Assembly (NCBI GenBank): GCA_029207755.1
Contig: JARCOQ010000005.1
Location: 48,511,563 to 48,575,562 of the forward strand
Direction: 5' to 3'
DNA length: 64,000 bases
DNA from: Chamaea fasciata
Taxonomy: Eukaryota > Chordata > Aves > Passeriformes > Sylviidae
The notes under the pieces were generated by a model. The model worked only from the letters and a program-made list of their open reading frames with translations. It did no database searches and was not told the origin of the DNA. Positions 25,701-40,700 of this stretch are shown piece after piece. The first letter of the stretch is position 1; each line of letters opens with the position of its first letter. The translations under genes and the position numbers were made by a program.

Positions 25701-28700
25701 ATGGATGACATACAATCTTTGAATAACTCAGTTAAGTGACACTGAGGGTCTGGAAGGGCACCTGTTCTTTAATGCTCTCTGTTTCCTCCAGAATTTAATA
25801 GTTAATATGTCCATAGGATCATGTTACTTTTCAGGAGAGATTACTAGGTTGGGCTTTCTTACTGGTTTTTACTATCTATCAGAACAGAGACTAGAAGCAG
25901 AACTAAAAACAGGGAGACATTACAATTGTCAAGTTGAGCCATGGCCAGGAGCTGCAGATTCCAGAGTCAGATGCTCTGAAAATATCTCTCATCATTACAT
26001 GGAGCAGAGGAATTTGGCAGCTGCCTCCTTCCTACGTGATGTCCCTGGAGCATTTCTAGGCCAGTGCTTACTCATCCCATGAAAAACAGCAAGTCTGTGA
26101 ACTACACCCACAGCTAATGCAATTTGCTGCAGTCAATGGACCATGCTTGTCTAGAGCTTGTGATAGCACCCTGTAATCAGGCAGCCAGCGAGCACACTTC
26201 GCGTGCCACAGACCTCTCGAACTTCACTGTAGCCATGGGAACTGTGCTTTGCAACAGTTCTCACTCAGTTTTGTTGGCAGAAGAACACCTTCCCACATCA
26301 CTGTGTCAAGAGTCCACATGGCAATAGGAGGCTTTAAAACAAGCCATCTCTGTAGACCTCAACACTCTCAGGGAGGCACACTGGGATTTTGAACCAATGA
26401 ACAGATCCCAACCATTTCCACAAAGCAGTAGCTGATTTTCAGGTATCCTGTCACACACCATGCTTTATCAGTCTCATGAAAACAGAATATTTGTATTTCC
26501 TTATACAAAGAATCCACAAAAGGGACAACTGAAAGACATCACCACAGACACTCACTAAAAATAAAATTAAAAATGCTCTGTGTGGCTGATCTTGATCCCC
26601 AGTTTGGAACCTGCAGCATAATGCAGCATACAACAGTTGCTAAACGGAGCCACATCCTTGTCAAGGGTAGTGCTATCATCAGTATTTCAGCTGAGAAATA
26701 TGAGTCAGAGTAACTTTATGAACATTCGCATGATGAACAGAGCTCAGAAACCTTTGCTTTCAACCAAATTACACAGGCTTGGCAAAATTCCTTGCAACAA
26801 GGGAGTGAAATTCCTCAAAGGCAATCACAGAAAACCCAAGCTCTTGAAAGGCTGTACACTAAGAGACATTAAGACTACCTCTATTCCTTCCTCAAATTAA
26901 AAATCTCAGTTGTCAGAAAACACTGCATTTCTGAGGAGGGTCACTGAGAAGGGTCAGATCCCCACAGAAAAAGGCATGTTTTCAATGTGAAATTAATGCA
27001 ACTGCTTTTCAAAACATTATCCCAGTCTTAGTCTCAGGAGCCCCAGCCCTTACAGTAAGGCACCATAACTCAAAAAAGCACATTTTGAAATCATCAACCA
27101 ACAAAAATTCATGAGAATGAGATAGTCTCCCTATGGTACTTACATCATTTAAAATGTTTTCTGAAGATTTTTGACTGTTTGGGTATTTTTTAACTTGAAA
27201 TTTCACCTCTAAAAATTTATGCAATGTCAGCTCTAAGAGGGAGTTATAGATTTGCTTTGGTTTTTCACATTCCCATTTCTTGATGCTATTCTGTAGCAAG
27301 ACTACATATTTTGCTACTCAAACATTACTTGCTGGCAATATCTAACATTTGGCCTAATCTTCCCAGATGAGACTCTAAATATTTTGGCTGGCTATATTAC
27401 TAACACACCAAAGAATCATTAAAAAATACTCCCCTCTGCAACAGCTTATAGAGAAGCTGGAAGACGAAGATGTGAGGGGAAAGGAAAAAAAAAGAAAACC
27501 AACAACAAAACTACTGAAGGCTTCTGAACACAGCATCAAAGAAGCTGATATACTTTCAAACAGCAAGTGTTTGATACTCAGTCATAATCCCATTTACAGC
27601 AGGAGTCATGTCACAGTGGTAAACAGAAGTGCTCAAAATTGTTGTTACCAAACATGTGAATGCTGTAGACATAGTGAGGAGTTCAGTACTTTAGATGACT
27701 GCAAACTGCACAAGCAGAATTCAAAGCAGCATGTTTGTGCCAGAGGTAGAATATTTAACCAGTACTATTCAGAGCACTGAAGGTGATTAATCAACAGCTA
27801 CAGACAATGACAACAATGTCATGTTCAAGACAGAAAATTCAAGCTGCCATTCTGTCCTCTTGGTGGCTGAAAGTTCTAAGGTAGATTGAAGTCAGTGCTT
27901 TTTGAGTTACCATCCTTTCCACAGCCAGGACAGCTACAAGGTAATAAGGTGGTTCATGCCAAATTGAATACCTACATTGTTTTGGTTTTCTTGACTTTAC
28001 CTGGGTAACTGCTGAATGAGACACGGCTGGTGCTGGTGTATGGATCAACTATATTGAAGTTCCAATGCTTATATATTCTCAGTGTGGCTGCATAAGTAAA
28101 CCAGCTGGAATGGGCAAAATATATATTCTCATATCCTGGTAGAACCTGGAAAACAGAAGCAGAAAGATGAATAATCTCAGATGCCACAATATTCTGCATC
28201 CTTTCTACTCGACAGAAACTGGAAGAATTACTTGTTTTAAGTAGTTTAATTAATTGCATTGTTGAAGAAAAAGCAGATTCTTGTGCTTATAGCTGTGTAC
28301 TAAATGGACTTCTGAAACCTCTAGAAACAATTCTTGCCCATGTGTTGTTTTCAAAATAAAACACCTTGGGGTTATTTGGGATACCTGCATCACATGGTAT
28401 GTTTTTTCCCCCAGTTTCATTTTGAGTATTTCTATTCACACCTTCAGATCAGATCTTTGCAAACATATCCAACATTAATTTAAAACATGCTGTTTTCTGT
28501 GAGAATACCTCTGGTTCACTTTGAAGTGAAGTACAGAAGCAAATGCAAGTAAATTCAATTTGAAAAGGTAAATATATATATTGATAATACATATCTTCAA
28601 AATATTTCCCTGGTTCTACGATTTGTTGTTAGCTCAGAAACCTCTTGCTGTAGGCAAATGCCTCAGTTAATCTTTCGCAATTTAAGGTGAATATTGTTTC

Positions 28701-31700
28701 TCTCTGATACATTGAGTGTCCAGATGCTGATTAAATATCCTTAATAATTTTAACTGAAAAAGGTAATTGCCACCATGATGCATCAGTCACTTATCTTAAA
28801 AATGTGGGGTTTTTTTCTGTCATCACTCCTACTGGAAAGCCATTCAAAGGTATCACTATTAACAGAAAATATCAGCCACTTGCACCCATTTGTTTTTATG
28901 CTAGCACTGTCCTTTAGTTTAAATAATCCTTTTCCTTTTTCCCTGCCTATTTGCCCAATATATTTGTAGTCATTCACAATACCCCTTTTCAGACTTCACT
29001 TCTCTAGGTGAAATGAGTTATTCTCGTCCAGTTTCCTCTCCCTGGTAGATCCTCATTCCCTAGTAATTCTAGCAGCTTTTCTCCATCCACCTCAGTGGTT
29101 TTGGTTTGGTCTTTTCCGTCCCCTTGAACACAAGTGAGAAAAACTGGACTCAGAATCCTTTGCAGGCACAAATGACAATGCATAAATGCATCTTGATCAT
29201 TGACAGAAGTCTCTTTATGCATGTGCAACATGAACAGGGCAGACTCCAGAATGCAGACTCCTGACACTGCAAATCAACACAGTCACTGGAGATTAAGTTC
29301 TGGTGCTCACCTTGATCAGTGCAGAGCAGTGTCCCATGTCCCACTGGTATCTCCCATGGCCTCCTGGATCCACGTTGCATTGTCCACCCCGTGCAGAATA
29401 GTCAAATAATGCAGGAATAAGGTCCAACAGGTCTCCAACTGCATTCAGAAACTGGACATCAAACTTGCTCAGTGGCTGAATAAAGGAGAAAACGACAAAA
29501 AACACCTTGAGACAGTAAACCATCAAGACAGCTTCAGTGGTGAGAATTTATCTTTTGCTCCTGAAGGAAGCTCTTCTATGGTCTATGAAAGGCCTACTGA
29601 CAAGGCCCAGATGCTCACACTCAGTATGGCACCAGGAACTGAGGAAACTTTCAGGATCTGGCCCTTGTAGTGGCATTACCAGGGCTATGATTTCTGGGGC
29701 AAAAAGGAAGATGAACTCAAGAAACCTTGGCATGTGTTTGCAAGCAGCATACCAATCAGTCTTGGTATGTTATCAGCTGTTATGGATATACTAAGGTAAA
29801 ATTTACGTTATTTTGTTTATCTAGATGTCTTTGAAGAGTCTTATACTAATGCTCTTGGGAGCTCCTGAATTTTTATAAACACTGCAATTTAGGAAATCCT
29901 CAGGACTGAGGAGGAAGGAACAAATGAGGGAAACAATTTTAACAATACCAATTAAACTAGCTGAAAAAGGAAAGTCAGTCAAAAGGAACTCCGCTATGTG
30001 CTTTAGAAAACTCCTTATGGTTGGAGCTAGCCAGGATTAACTACACACAGCTGGTTGTGCAACACGCTCTTTAAACCTCCTCTTACTTTGCCTCTTCAAA
30101 AATAAGAGCTTAATAGTGGTTTAACCTCAACCTTCAAATACCATTTTCTAGATCTTTCCTGTTCTTGCTTTCACCATGCCTTTCATTAAGGCAAGGCTGA
30201 AGGAAAAGAAGTCAGAACACACATCACTGTAGGGCTGTGAATAGTAATTTTATAATGCCTCATAATCATATAGCAAAGAAACACATTATCTGCAATATAA
30301 ATCACTGTTACTAAACCATATAGCTGACCTGTCTACAAATCCCAGGAAAGGGGGACAAGGAAAAATTAAACAGCGTCAAATCCATTTATCTTTATTCAGA
30401 AGGTTGAATTCTGTGTTATCCATCTGCTGCTTTGGCAGAAAAACAACCAACAGGAAAACCAGAAATAACGTACACTCCAGTCCATGTATCCCAAGGGAAG
30501 GAATTAAACCTTCCCACAATGCTTACATGGGAGAGAAATAAACCATCCTGACGACTAAAACCATTAATGGCAGAAGGCCCCAACAGCAGCTATAGTTTGA
30601 GGAAGAAATCCAAAACAAATTTTCATGTATGTTACATTGCTTTAGATCATATTTTTGTTGTAAGGATCTAAAGAGGGAGCAACATCAAGAGACATGTCTT
30701 TGGATAGTCTTAAGCAACTTAGAGGTATGAATCAGTTACAAACCAGTCACAACTTCTATTTCATTGAAATCCATATAGAGAAACTTGGCACTGTTTAAGC
30801 ACCATTTTCCCCCATGCAGCTGCACTGAAAACCCACCACACAATAAGTAAAAGCCATTTTCCAATGTCTGATTCACATAGGCATCATTGTACAGTACCAC
30901 CAGGAAGGGAGCAAACTGGCTTGCATGAGATTGCTCATCCAGCCCCAAGACATTTTAATTGTACTTGATATCCATTTGCTACCACTCCATATTCTCCTTC
31001 ATAAAACATGCTTTCACTGCAATATCTACAGGTAGCTACATTGATACTGCTACAGCATCAGTCAGAATTGCCTGTGTATTTTAAAGTTTCACATTTCGGT
31101 GCTTTCTTACCATCACTCCAAATCAAAACCTCTGTAAATACTAGGAAGTCCATTCAAATTAGAACAAGAGTGCCAAGCAATGAAGTTTTCAGAACAATAG
31201 GCACAGAAAGGTGCCCAGAGAGCAGGAGGAAAGACCAACTCAGAGCACAGGTTATGCAAATTCCTAAGGCACTGGGTGAGATTTGGCTGCCAGCTGCCAA
31301 AGCCAACCAAAATATCAGAGATGCAAAAGAGGGACTAGGTTGTTAAGCACTCCCTACGGTTCTGTTTTCATTCCCCTTTTGAGGGCCAAGCAAATTTTGT
31401 TCCAGTTTATTTCCAAAAATTCATTATTCTCCTTGAATAAACCTGGTTTTGTGTTTAAGACTGTCTGATGTGACACCACATAAACACTGTGCTTCTCTGG
31501 AGTCTCAGTAAAACAATGCATTCAAACAGAAGACATGGGAATCTGCATTGCAGGCCCAATCTGAGAATTTTAGAACTGGTCTGAAGCATCTGCCACAACA
31601 AGGCTGAGAGCCCCAGTTTTGGAAAAACTACAGCTGATTTCCAGGATATATGGAGAAATCTTCTCTATGAGGACTTAATCTTGCTAGTGCCCACTAGCAA

Positions 31701-34700
31701 GAATTTGACCCAAAAAACTGCATTATAACAAATGTGCAATATAGGGCGTATTACAATTTTTTGTAATCACCTTCTCCCATCTCACACAGCAATGTCAGAA
31801 AAACTCCTTATGTACATCACTTAGATCCTGAAGAAGACTGAATGAACTAAACTGACAAGCAGAGAGGTGGTAAAGCCACATCAAAAGTCCTTTTCTAGAA
31901 TGTGTGGCTCCTCTAGCATGCTGTCCTGAACAGCAAAACAAAAAATCAATTTCAGTTTGAGTTACACATGCAAGGAAGTGAGAAGTAAACTTACAAAGGG
32001 CAGCAGAAAGGAGAGAACCAGCCCTAAAGGCTTGTTTACACGGGACATTAAAATAGGCAAGTTATTCTATAACAGCGGTTTTCCAGTAACTTCTCCATAC
32101 CCGAGTACTGTGAGTACAAAATAAGGAAGTACAAACAGAGGGCTATCCTGGAGTCATTCTAGTATTTAAAACTCTGACACCTCCTTATTCAAGAGTAATA
32201 TGTAGACAAGCCCAAGATTAATCACAGGGTTGGTAGAGCATTAGACAGATGAAAAGGCTTTATGTTATTTGAGTGCCCCTCCCTCAGAAATTGTCTTGAC
32301 AAAAGGGTTGGGTCTGTTTACTGGATATAAAATGTAGCTAAACCAGATGGAATAATGTCACACTTTAACATAAAGATGTATTCAAATTTTAACATCACTC
32401 TTAATGATACCTGTAAATATCAAATTCAAAATACAGAATTTTACAATGTACATTGCTTTCATGCAGGTCTTAATGGAAGCACCTACCTAAAATAGTCCTC
32501 AGGAGGACAGACTCCATGCAATGAAAAACCCAAAGTTTAGAACAATACGATACAAAGCATTTCCTTCATAAAGAATAAAAAAATATTTACTAGTGCTACT
32601 GTCAAACCATTCAAAGCCCAAATTTTCTTTCTGCAGTAAGGCTCAGCTATCTGTGGCAGACAATGCCTCTACAATATTCAAGTAAAGCAGATCTGAAATT
32701 TAGGGGAGAGCAGAAAAACAGAACATTTCAGAGTTACTCGTGTGCATGAAACCCAACTGTCACTTAAGAAGTATATGGCTGTGGCGTCAAACTACCATGC
32801 ATAGTACCAGAAAACAGAATTTAAAAATTGAAAGCAGATTAGATATGAAACAGCTTGTTTCCATTCTCCTGAAAAGGAAATAGTTCTATACAACTTTGCC
32901 CAGTGCTCAGTGTTATAATTCACAGACTTTATAAACACAGTTCCTTTTCTTCATTCCCTTAATCTCTTTTAGCCTATTGGTGTCAACCAAATAACTTCTC
33001 AGTGCTCACAAGAGCATCTTGTCTATGTATGATCATTCATGGTGCAGGGAAACATAAGAACCTTGAAACCCATCTCTTCCTCCCCTTCTTTCTCATGTCT
33101 CTGGTATTTTGGGAGTTAAGGGGAAGAGCTTCCTAGCCTTTCTTCTACAGCATTTATTCTTATTTTAAGCTTAAAACAGTGGGAACAATTGTCCTCTACA
33201 TATAAAGAATAATGTGTGGAATTCAGAAGTACACACAGCTTTCCCAACAGCAAGTAGGACATGAGAACATCAGGCAACAAAAAAACCTCTCACATTTGGC
33301 TTGGTTTTGTTTGGGGTTTAGGGGGTTTCTTTTGTTTCGTTTGAGTATGGGTAAAAAAAGGAAAAGAAAAATGCCACAATTCACACTAGAGGTATTTTAA
33401 ATATTTCTGATGTTCATTATCACCCTGAATCCAAACGACTGAACTACTAGAGATCAAAAGATAAACCTGTTCCTGATGATGATAATACAAACACAATAAA
33501 CACACGAAAAGGATTTTCTTTTATTAATGAAACAAAACAGTATATACTAAAGAGGTAAAAAGAGACTTTCAAAGCACTAAGGAAAACATGCAATAGGAAT
33601 GAGTTTTGCTTTTAAAGACACGCAGAATTTGTTAGAGATTTTCAGTATGAAGCTTCTTTGATTGCTTTATTTTGAGAATTGAGTAACACAAAAGTACTTA
33701 TTACTGGAGTTGTCCAAACAAAATCAAATCAATTGGGTTAATTGAAGCAAAGTACAATACTTAAAAGTAAGAAAAAAAATCATCTACTGGGTGAATTTGT
33801 TTGCATTTTGGATGGCAGATTTCTTTAATCACAAGGAATAAGGAAGATAGTGGTGGTGGTTTTGCTCGTTATGTTGGTTTGTGAGTTTAGTTGGGGCTTT
33901 TAAGTGCCAACAGTTTACAGAAGCTGAATTGATTCTCAGATAAATGGATGTGCCAAAGCTAGAATACAAGCCAGGAGCTTTGCATCTGCACCTGTTTTTA
34001 TTGCCCATGTAAGCTCAGAGCAACAGCCCTCAAGCTGTTTCCTGAAGGAGATCCTAACAGCAGTAAATATGTACATACAGTGGTAGCCTAATCTCTCAAT
34101 AGTACTTGAAAAGTATCATGGTATCCAACAAAATGAACTTCCTGTACTTTTACAGAACTGCCAGGTGTCACTTTGATGCCAAGGAAAACCAAGGACCTAG
34201 CTGCAAGAGCAGCTGTCCAAAACGTACTCAGAGACAAGGACTGATGTTAACTTACTGGCTGTGGCAAAGAGAAAACAGCAGCACATTTCAAGTAACAAAA
34301 AAACACACACTGAACATTTTTGCTTTGAATAAAAGTATATGCATCTCAACATAACTGATAATCCAAAGCTAAAATTGTGATTGGCATGGAAAAGAGTCAA
34401 AATAAATCCCATCAACTGCTGCAAGCATATTTGGGAAAAGAAAAAAATATATTTCCTGCACATAATTCAAGAATGGAGGAATATTTCAGCCTGAACCACA
34501 CAACTGAACTTTCACTAAATGCACCATTTTTATATAGACACGCTGGTGAGATCTCTAAAAAGAGGATAAAAATTATTCAAACACTTCAGAGGTCAGTGCT
34601 TTTTAGTATCAAATGCATAGTTAAATAAGCAAGCATCAGGGAACACACTTTGCAGGTAGAACATGCCTATTACAAAGACCTAACTAAGACACAAACCAGC

Positions 34701-37700
34701 ACTTTTCCCTTCCCCTCACATGAATCTAAAAGATTCTGAGGCAGCAAAAAAAAATCCCCAAACCTGATGAGCTTGACAGGGCTCTTCAGATACAGGAGTT
34801 ACAAAAGGATATTAATGTGTTCTTTTCCTAGAAAGCCAAGGTTTCTACTGTTTTCCTCTACAAACTCAGGTCCCTCACAATGGATTATTATTACAAAAGC
34901 CTTTTTTTTTTCCAGTTTGAGCTGGCTCCCCATTCATGAAAGCTCCCAGAGTGACTTTTCTGCAAGAAAGATGTACATTTTACTAAAATGCAATTGTTTA
35001 CATTTCAGGACTCCCAACTTCTCAAAATTCTTCATATGATTGCCCTTGGTAAGAAGGTCAACTACAATTACTCAAGTCCTTCCTCCCTGAAAAACCTATT
35101 AGATCTTAGACTTTAGGACAGCATTATAATTGCCATATCTCTACTGGAGTTAAAGGAATTCTGGTATTACATACAAGCTGATGATCTGGAATACAATTCT
35201 AATTGAAATTAAAAAAAAAAAAAAAAGAAAAAACACACACAAAAAAACCTAAACCACCACCCAACAAAACTCTAAAATCTATCCCATCTGACCTGCCACA
35301 ACACAGACCACATTTTTTGTAACTATATATTTTTGAGACTTAGAAGACAGAAAAATAGAAGTCATTTAGTAAAGTAAAACATACTCTAAGACAGAAAGGC
35401 TTTTAGGATTTGAAATCTAATGCTTGGAAACAAGAATGAAAGATTTAATTCATGCAGTTGCAGGTACCCTTTGTATCTAAAGGGTCATTTGCTTAATAAC
35501 AATTGTAAAGTGACAGCAACAAGCACTTTAGTGAAGTGCCTGTCCTTCCAGCATTCACATGGATACAAAAGCCACCCCCAACCTAATCACCACACAGTGC
35601 CCAGGGCTCCAAGCCCTTTGAGAAGAAACTGTGGTTAAATGGCCTGAGTGCTCAGTCACACTATCTACACTGAACAGCCACAGCCAAAGATTTTGCAGAA
35701 TGGTATGCAGAATGAATACTTGCCAGTAAGTATCCTACTTTTGGTTTTTTTAAAAAGCAGATCCCCTTCTCCCATGTTTGCCCACTGACATCCCAGCCCC
35801 AGCTACTGAAAAACAGCTGCAGGAGTCTTACTGTTTGTTTATGTAGTTTAGCCCACTCCAGGGCTCCCATGTACAGACCATCCAACTGTGCAATAATATA
35901 GCCAGCATGCCTCCAAAATGGGTCATCCTTATTATTTCTGATTTGTTGTCTTGTCCATTGATCTTGTTTCCTGCAGAGGAACAAACAGGTTGGGGTTTTC
36001 TCGGGATTTTTTTAGAGTATAATTGATAATGGAGGGAAGGGATATATACATTATGACCCAGATGGTCCAGTCTTACTACAGATTTGAAGTAAATCATGCT
36101 CTGGAAATCCTGCAGATATAAACATTACATCCTCCAAGTGTAAATGTTCAGACTTAAGCAAAACACCCTACAACCGTGTGCTCTATCAGTTTTAGCGTCA
36201 AAGGAGGAGTTAGATTCCGTGTTTATGGGGGACTTTGCTATAGCACATCTAGTCAGTAAAGGATTTGATAGGTCAGATGAACCATTCCCTTTCAAATGTC
36301 TATTTAAGAATAAAAATAGACTGACATTTGAAGAGCCTCTTCCTCTCCTCAGGTCCAAGTGCAATGAAGGCTTTCTGCTGGGCGCTCAAATGTTGCCTGA
36401 GAACCATGTCTATGCTTCTCTGAGTAACATGTGGGAGACTGTGCCAGATCCAGTCAAGAGCCAAATCACTGAGGTTTAGAGCATGAAGCAACACAAGGTG
36501 AGCAGACCCTAGGGCAAGAGCCACCAACATTTTAAGGATCTCTTAGAATTCTTTCTTTTGCTGTGCACAGAGAGCCACAAAAGAATGACAGGAAATGAGA
36601 ATCAGATGCTGGCCTCTTCCATACTCCTGTATCTATCCATCCAGCACCATGTAAAGTAGCAAAATAGAGAGGACAAACCTGAAAAGGAAGCAAACTCTTC
36701 CAACAGTGTATGGGTGAGAAAACCAACAAGAGTTAGCTTTCTAGAAATAACAAGATGCAAGAAGCATGTCCAGTGAAATAGGGATATGGTCAGAGCATTT
36801 AGGGCTAAGAACTTCCAAGACAACACAGCAACCCATATTGCAAAACTGCTGTAAAGTAAAGCAGTGATGCAGGAGTTGAGGACAGAGGCAATAGAAAAAC
36901 AATACAAGGCCACCCAGTATTGCCCCCCTTTCCCAAAGCATCCTGGGGAATACAGCTGCTATGCTGTGTCGTTCTAGGAAAAAACACATACACATTGATA
37001 TGGTAGCTATCCCATTTTTCTCACAAGGAGGAGCACAGCAATGCTGAAAAATGACAGCAAGGGAGCACTAAGATTATCTGTTCTATATTTTGGATAAGCT
37101 AAAACTAATCAGCTTTATATATGCACACCAATAACAGTCAGATATTCAACCCCTTATGGAAAGGGCAAGACAAGGCAAAGGTGGAAAAAAATAGTCCCCA
37201 AAAGTGACCATTTCACACCAGTATTTCTAATGGAAAAACTCACAAGTCTAAGGAGATTAAAGTAATTGGTAGTTACAGCTGAGTTTCCCAGTACCTGGCC
37301 TGGTTCTACTCCTACTTGTAGTTTCCCCACCAGTGTAGCTGCATTATTCGAGCAGAAATACTTTTGATTTTTACAGCTAAAGAGAAAAGTAAATCAGGAC
37401 TTCTGTGATTAGAATAGAATTTACATTAGTGGTAGAATAAAATACAAACCTAACAGAAGGAGGAGAGGATCCACAATGCTAAAAAGATTAACGTGCCAGG
37501 AGACCACTGTTCAGTGTGACATTGAAAATATCAGCTTTACAAAGAAGGAATTTTACTAGAATGACCTTCAGAATTCATTGACATTTTCCCCACCCTTTGG
37601 CAGCAATGGTTTTAAACATTTCTTTGAAAGAATCAGAATTAGGGAAGGGTATATGCACTTCTTCATGTATATTTAGAATTTCTTTTAATAAAAATGGCAT

Positions 37701-40700
37701 TGAACCAGAGGGAAAAGAAGCATATATCTTCCTCAGCTCATAAGGAAGAGAATAAAAAAAGGCTGAAAATTCTGTCATCCTCCAATCCCAAGTCTTGACT
37801 CATTTATTTTTAGCAAATAAATACATACGCCATAAAATTCTGAACTCCACTTCGAATGGTGGGAGTCTTAATTAGTTGTGGATACATATTTGCAGCATGG
37901 TCATACATTTGCCTGAAAGAACAAAAGTGACAGGAATTATTCCTTTGCATCTTCTGTTTACCAACAGTTAATCAACATGCCTTGACAGACAAGCAACACA
38001 GTCCACAAAGTAAGTTTTTCCTACTCACAGAAAACACTCCAGTGCATGACAAATAGCAAAAGTAACACAAAAAGATTGTTAAAATGTGACTTAAAATAAA
38101 TCACTGCCAATGCCTGCTCAAACTGCTGCACAATGGAAAGAAGATAAACAAGAATGAGATTGAACTACTTCATAGCAAAACTGCACATTCAGGGAATATT
38201 TATATTTGTAGGCCAGAAGCATCTTGAAAGCATTAGCACATTAATTTAAGCACAACAAAAATAGTTTTCTGGAGAGTTATTCTATTCAAAATTAAAAAAA
38301 ACCAAACAAACAAACAAACAAACAAACAAAAATACCAACCCACAGAGGCAAAGGTAATATAATTTGCTGATTCAGTTAATTTCACTCTTCAGGGAGAGAA
38401 TTTCAGCATGATATCTTGCAGGTCTTACTTGTCAGTAACCATGTTCCTTTCTGTTTAAGCTAAGTACCTCCATTTTTAAGCGTGTATAAGATGATCCTAC
38501 ATGTCACCACAGAAACTCCCACTCATGACAGCCCTAAATAGATTCAGCTTTATGGAGACCAAAATTCTTGTGATTTTTTCTGCTGTTGAATTCAGTTAGC
38601 GGTTTTATCCACATTAACTATTAAAAACAAAAGTTGAAAGGGTCTTATTGCTTGGTTGGTTAGAGCTTTTTTGTTTGTTTTCTTGAAGTGAAGTCCTTCA
38701 AGATGAAATCAACTGTCAAAAAAAATGCTCAAGAGCCCAGAACTAAAGTCACCCTTCCATTTTAGCTGAAAAATAACTGTCTGATCCAAGCCAAAATAAA
38801 ACGTCAACATTTCTCTAAATGTGAGTCCAACTTAACCAACATTTTTTTTCAATCACTGATTAAATTAAAAAAAACATATCAGGAGACAATTATTTTGCTG
38901 AGGTCTGGAGTTGATAGAGATAGAATTACATCCATCATCAGAACATTTATCTCCTACCAAGTGCTGAGAGAAAGAAAACAGTACTGAGAAACAGATACCA
39001 GTCTCAAGGAAAGTACATGCCAGCAGGGCAGAATTTCTGTAGTAAAACTTAGGAGGGCAGCTTTCTCTGGGAGGGATGCAGACAGGAGCTCTTCCCAATT
39101 TCCCTCAGGGCATAGTTAGAGAATATAGACAGAGATGATTGAACAGTTTGCTGATGACTAGAGAATCATCCACTGACCTTCTCCCCTCTTTATGTCCCTT
39201 GCCCCAACCCCAGACAATTGCATAACCTTGATAGCATGATCCTGCTGCTTCTTATCTCAGCTCTGGCACCATTCTGACTATCAAATCTAATTGTCTCACA
39301 CATTCAGGCAGAACACTAATCCAGCAAAAATGTGATTAGGTTTCTTTTGTAGTTTGAATTAGGTTGTGGAAGGGAGATGCTGGGACAAGAGGAGAGCATT
39401 CAACAGCTTTGCACCATTACATTTTTCACAAGACTGCAGCTCCAGCAACAATTTTAGTTCTAGAGTTTCCCGTCTCCCATGTAACACAAGACTACATAAA
39501 ATATCGTAACCTACTTCCAGAAGACGGCAAGAAAATTGGAGAAACAGATCACTATTCTCCACCCCTGCATATTCACTGAGAACTTTGCAAATAAAAATCC
39601 CAAGTAATTTTAGAAAGGGAACTAGAGTATAACATATTCCATACTAGAAATCAGAACTCTCGTGTCACTAAAGAGGACCAAATAGCGCAAGTTGGTCCAT
39701 CTGGCAGATGACCATTTAGGGATTAGAGCCAGATGAGGAAGATAAAATCCAGCTAAGATACTGGCCTAACCACTGCCCTGGGCCAGGACAAATGATCAGG
39801 CTTCCAGACTCAACCATCAGCTCCACTCTCTATTTTACACTCAAAGGTTATGCAACACAAGGCAGATTTGACAGCAGTACTATTTTTAAGCTGTCATGAC
39901 TGATGTAGAGACCGGGTTAGGTCAGAATCATGTGACTGAAAACACCTTCTTTAATGGCTTTCACTCTTATTTGCTAACAGAGGACAGACAATTCCTGGAA
40001 TTGATTTTTTTTTTTTTTAATGACCAAGGTTATCAAGAACTTTTACTGTACTTCAACACAGGTTCAGGCACCAACATTTCCTTCCTATCAATGCATCACA
40101 TCAGAGCTCTTCCTAGTAGGACTTCTAGGATTTCTGCAAAGAGCCACCCTGGGTCTGCTTCATGGAGTCTTCACTACATATGGATGCAAGACAGCTGGAG
40201 ACCTTGGAGTTGTTCAGACTAAAAGCAGCCACGTACTAAAAAGCTCTTAATTACCAAGCACATCCAATGTCTTCACATTGGAAGGCTGTACCTCAGCCAC
40301 CTGAGGTTCTTGTACAGGTAAGTCACTTAAGGGCCTTCACTGCAGCAGCTAAGTAGCTGACAATGCAAGTAAAGCCTTCCCCCAAGCTAAACATGTACCT
40401 ACACTCTCCCTTGCTCTTACCAGGAACTAAAAGGGAAGCTTGAGCTGTGGGCACTAACGTGTGCAAAAGTAGAACGAGAGTGTTTAGAGACACCTTCTCT
40501 AAGGAAAGTTGTGATGGTGCTAGAGTTTCATAAGACAGGCTAAATGGGCCAGGCAGTCTGATGGGAATAGAGTTACTGATTGAGAAAGGCTGTTTCCCAG
40601 TTTTGCTTTCAAAGACTTGTTTAACTGTCCCATAGACAAAACATCTACCTGCATGTTAATTAGGATTCTCTGAATTTCTAGGCAAGATGAGGGAGAAACG

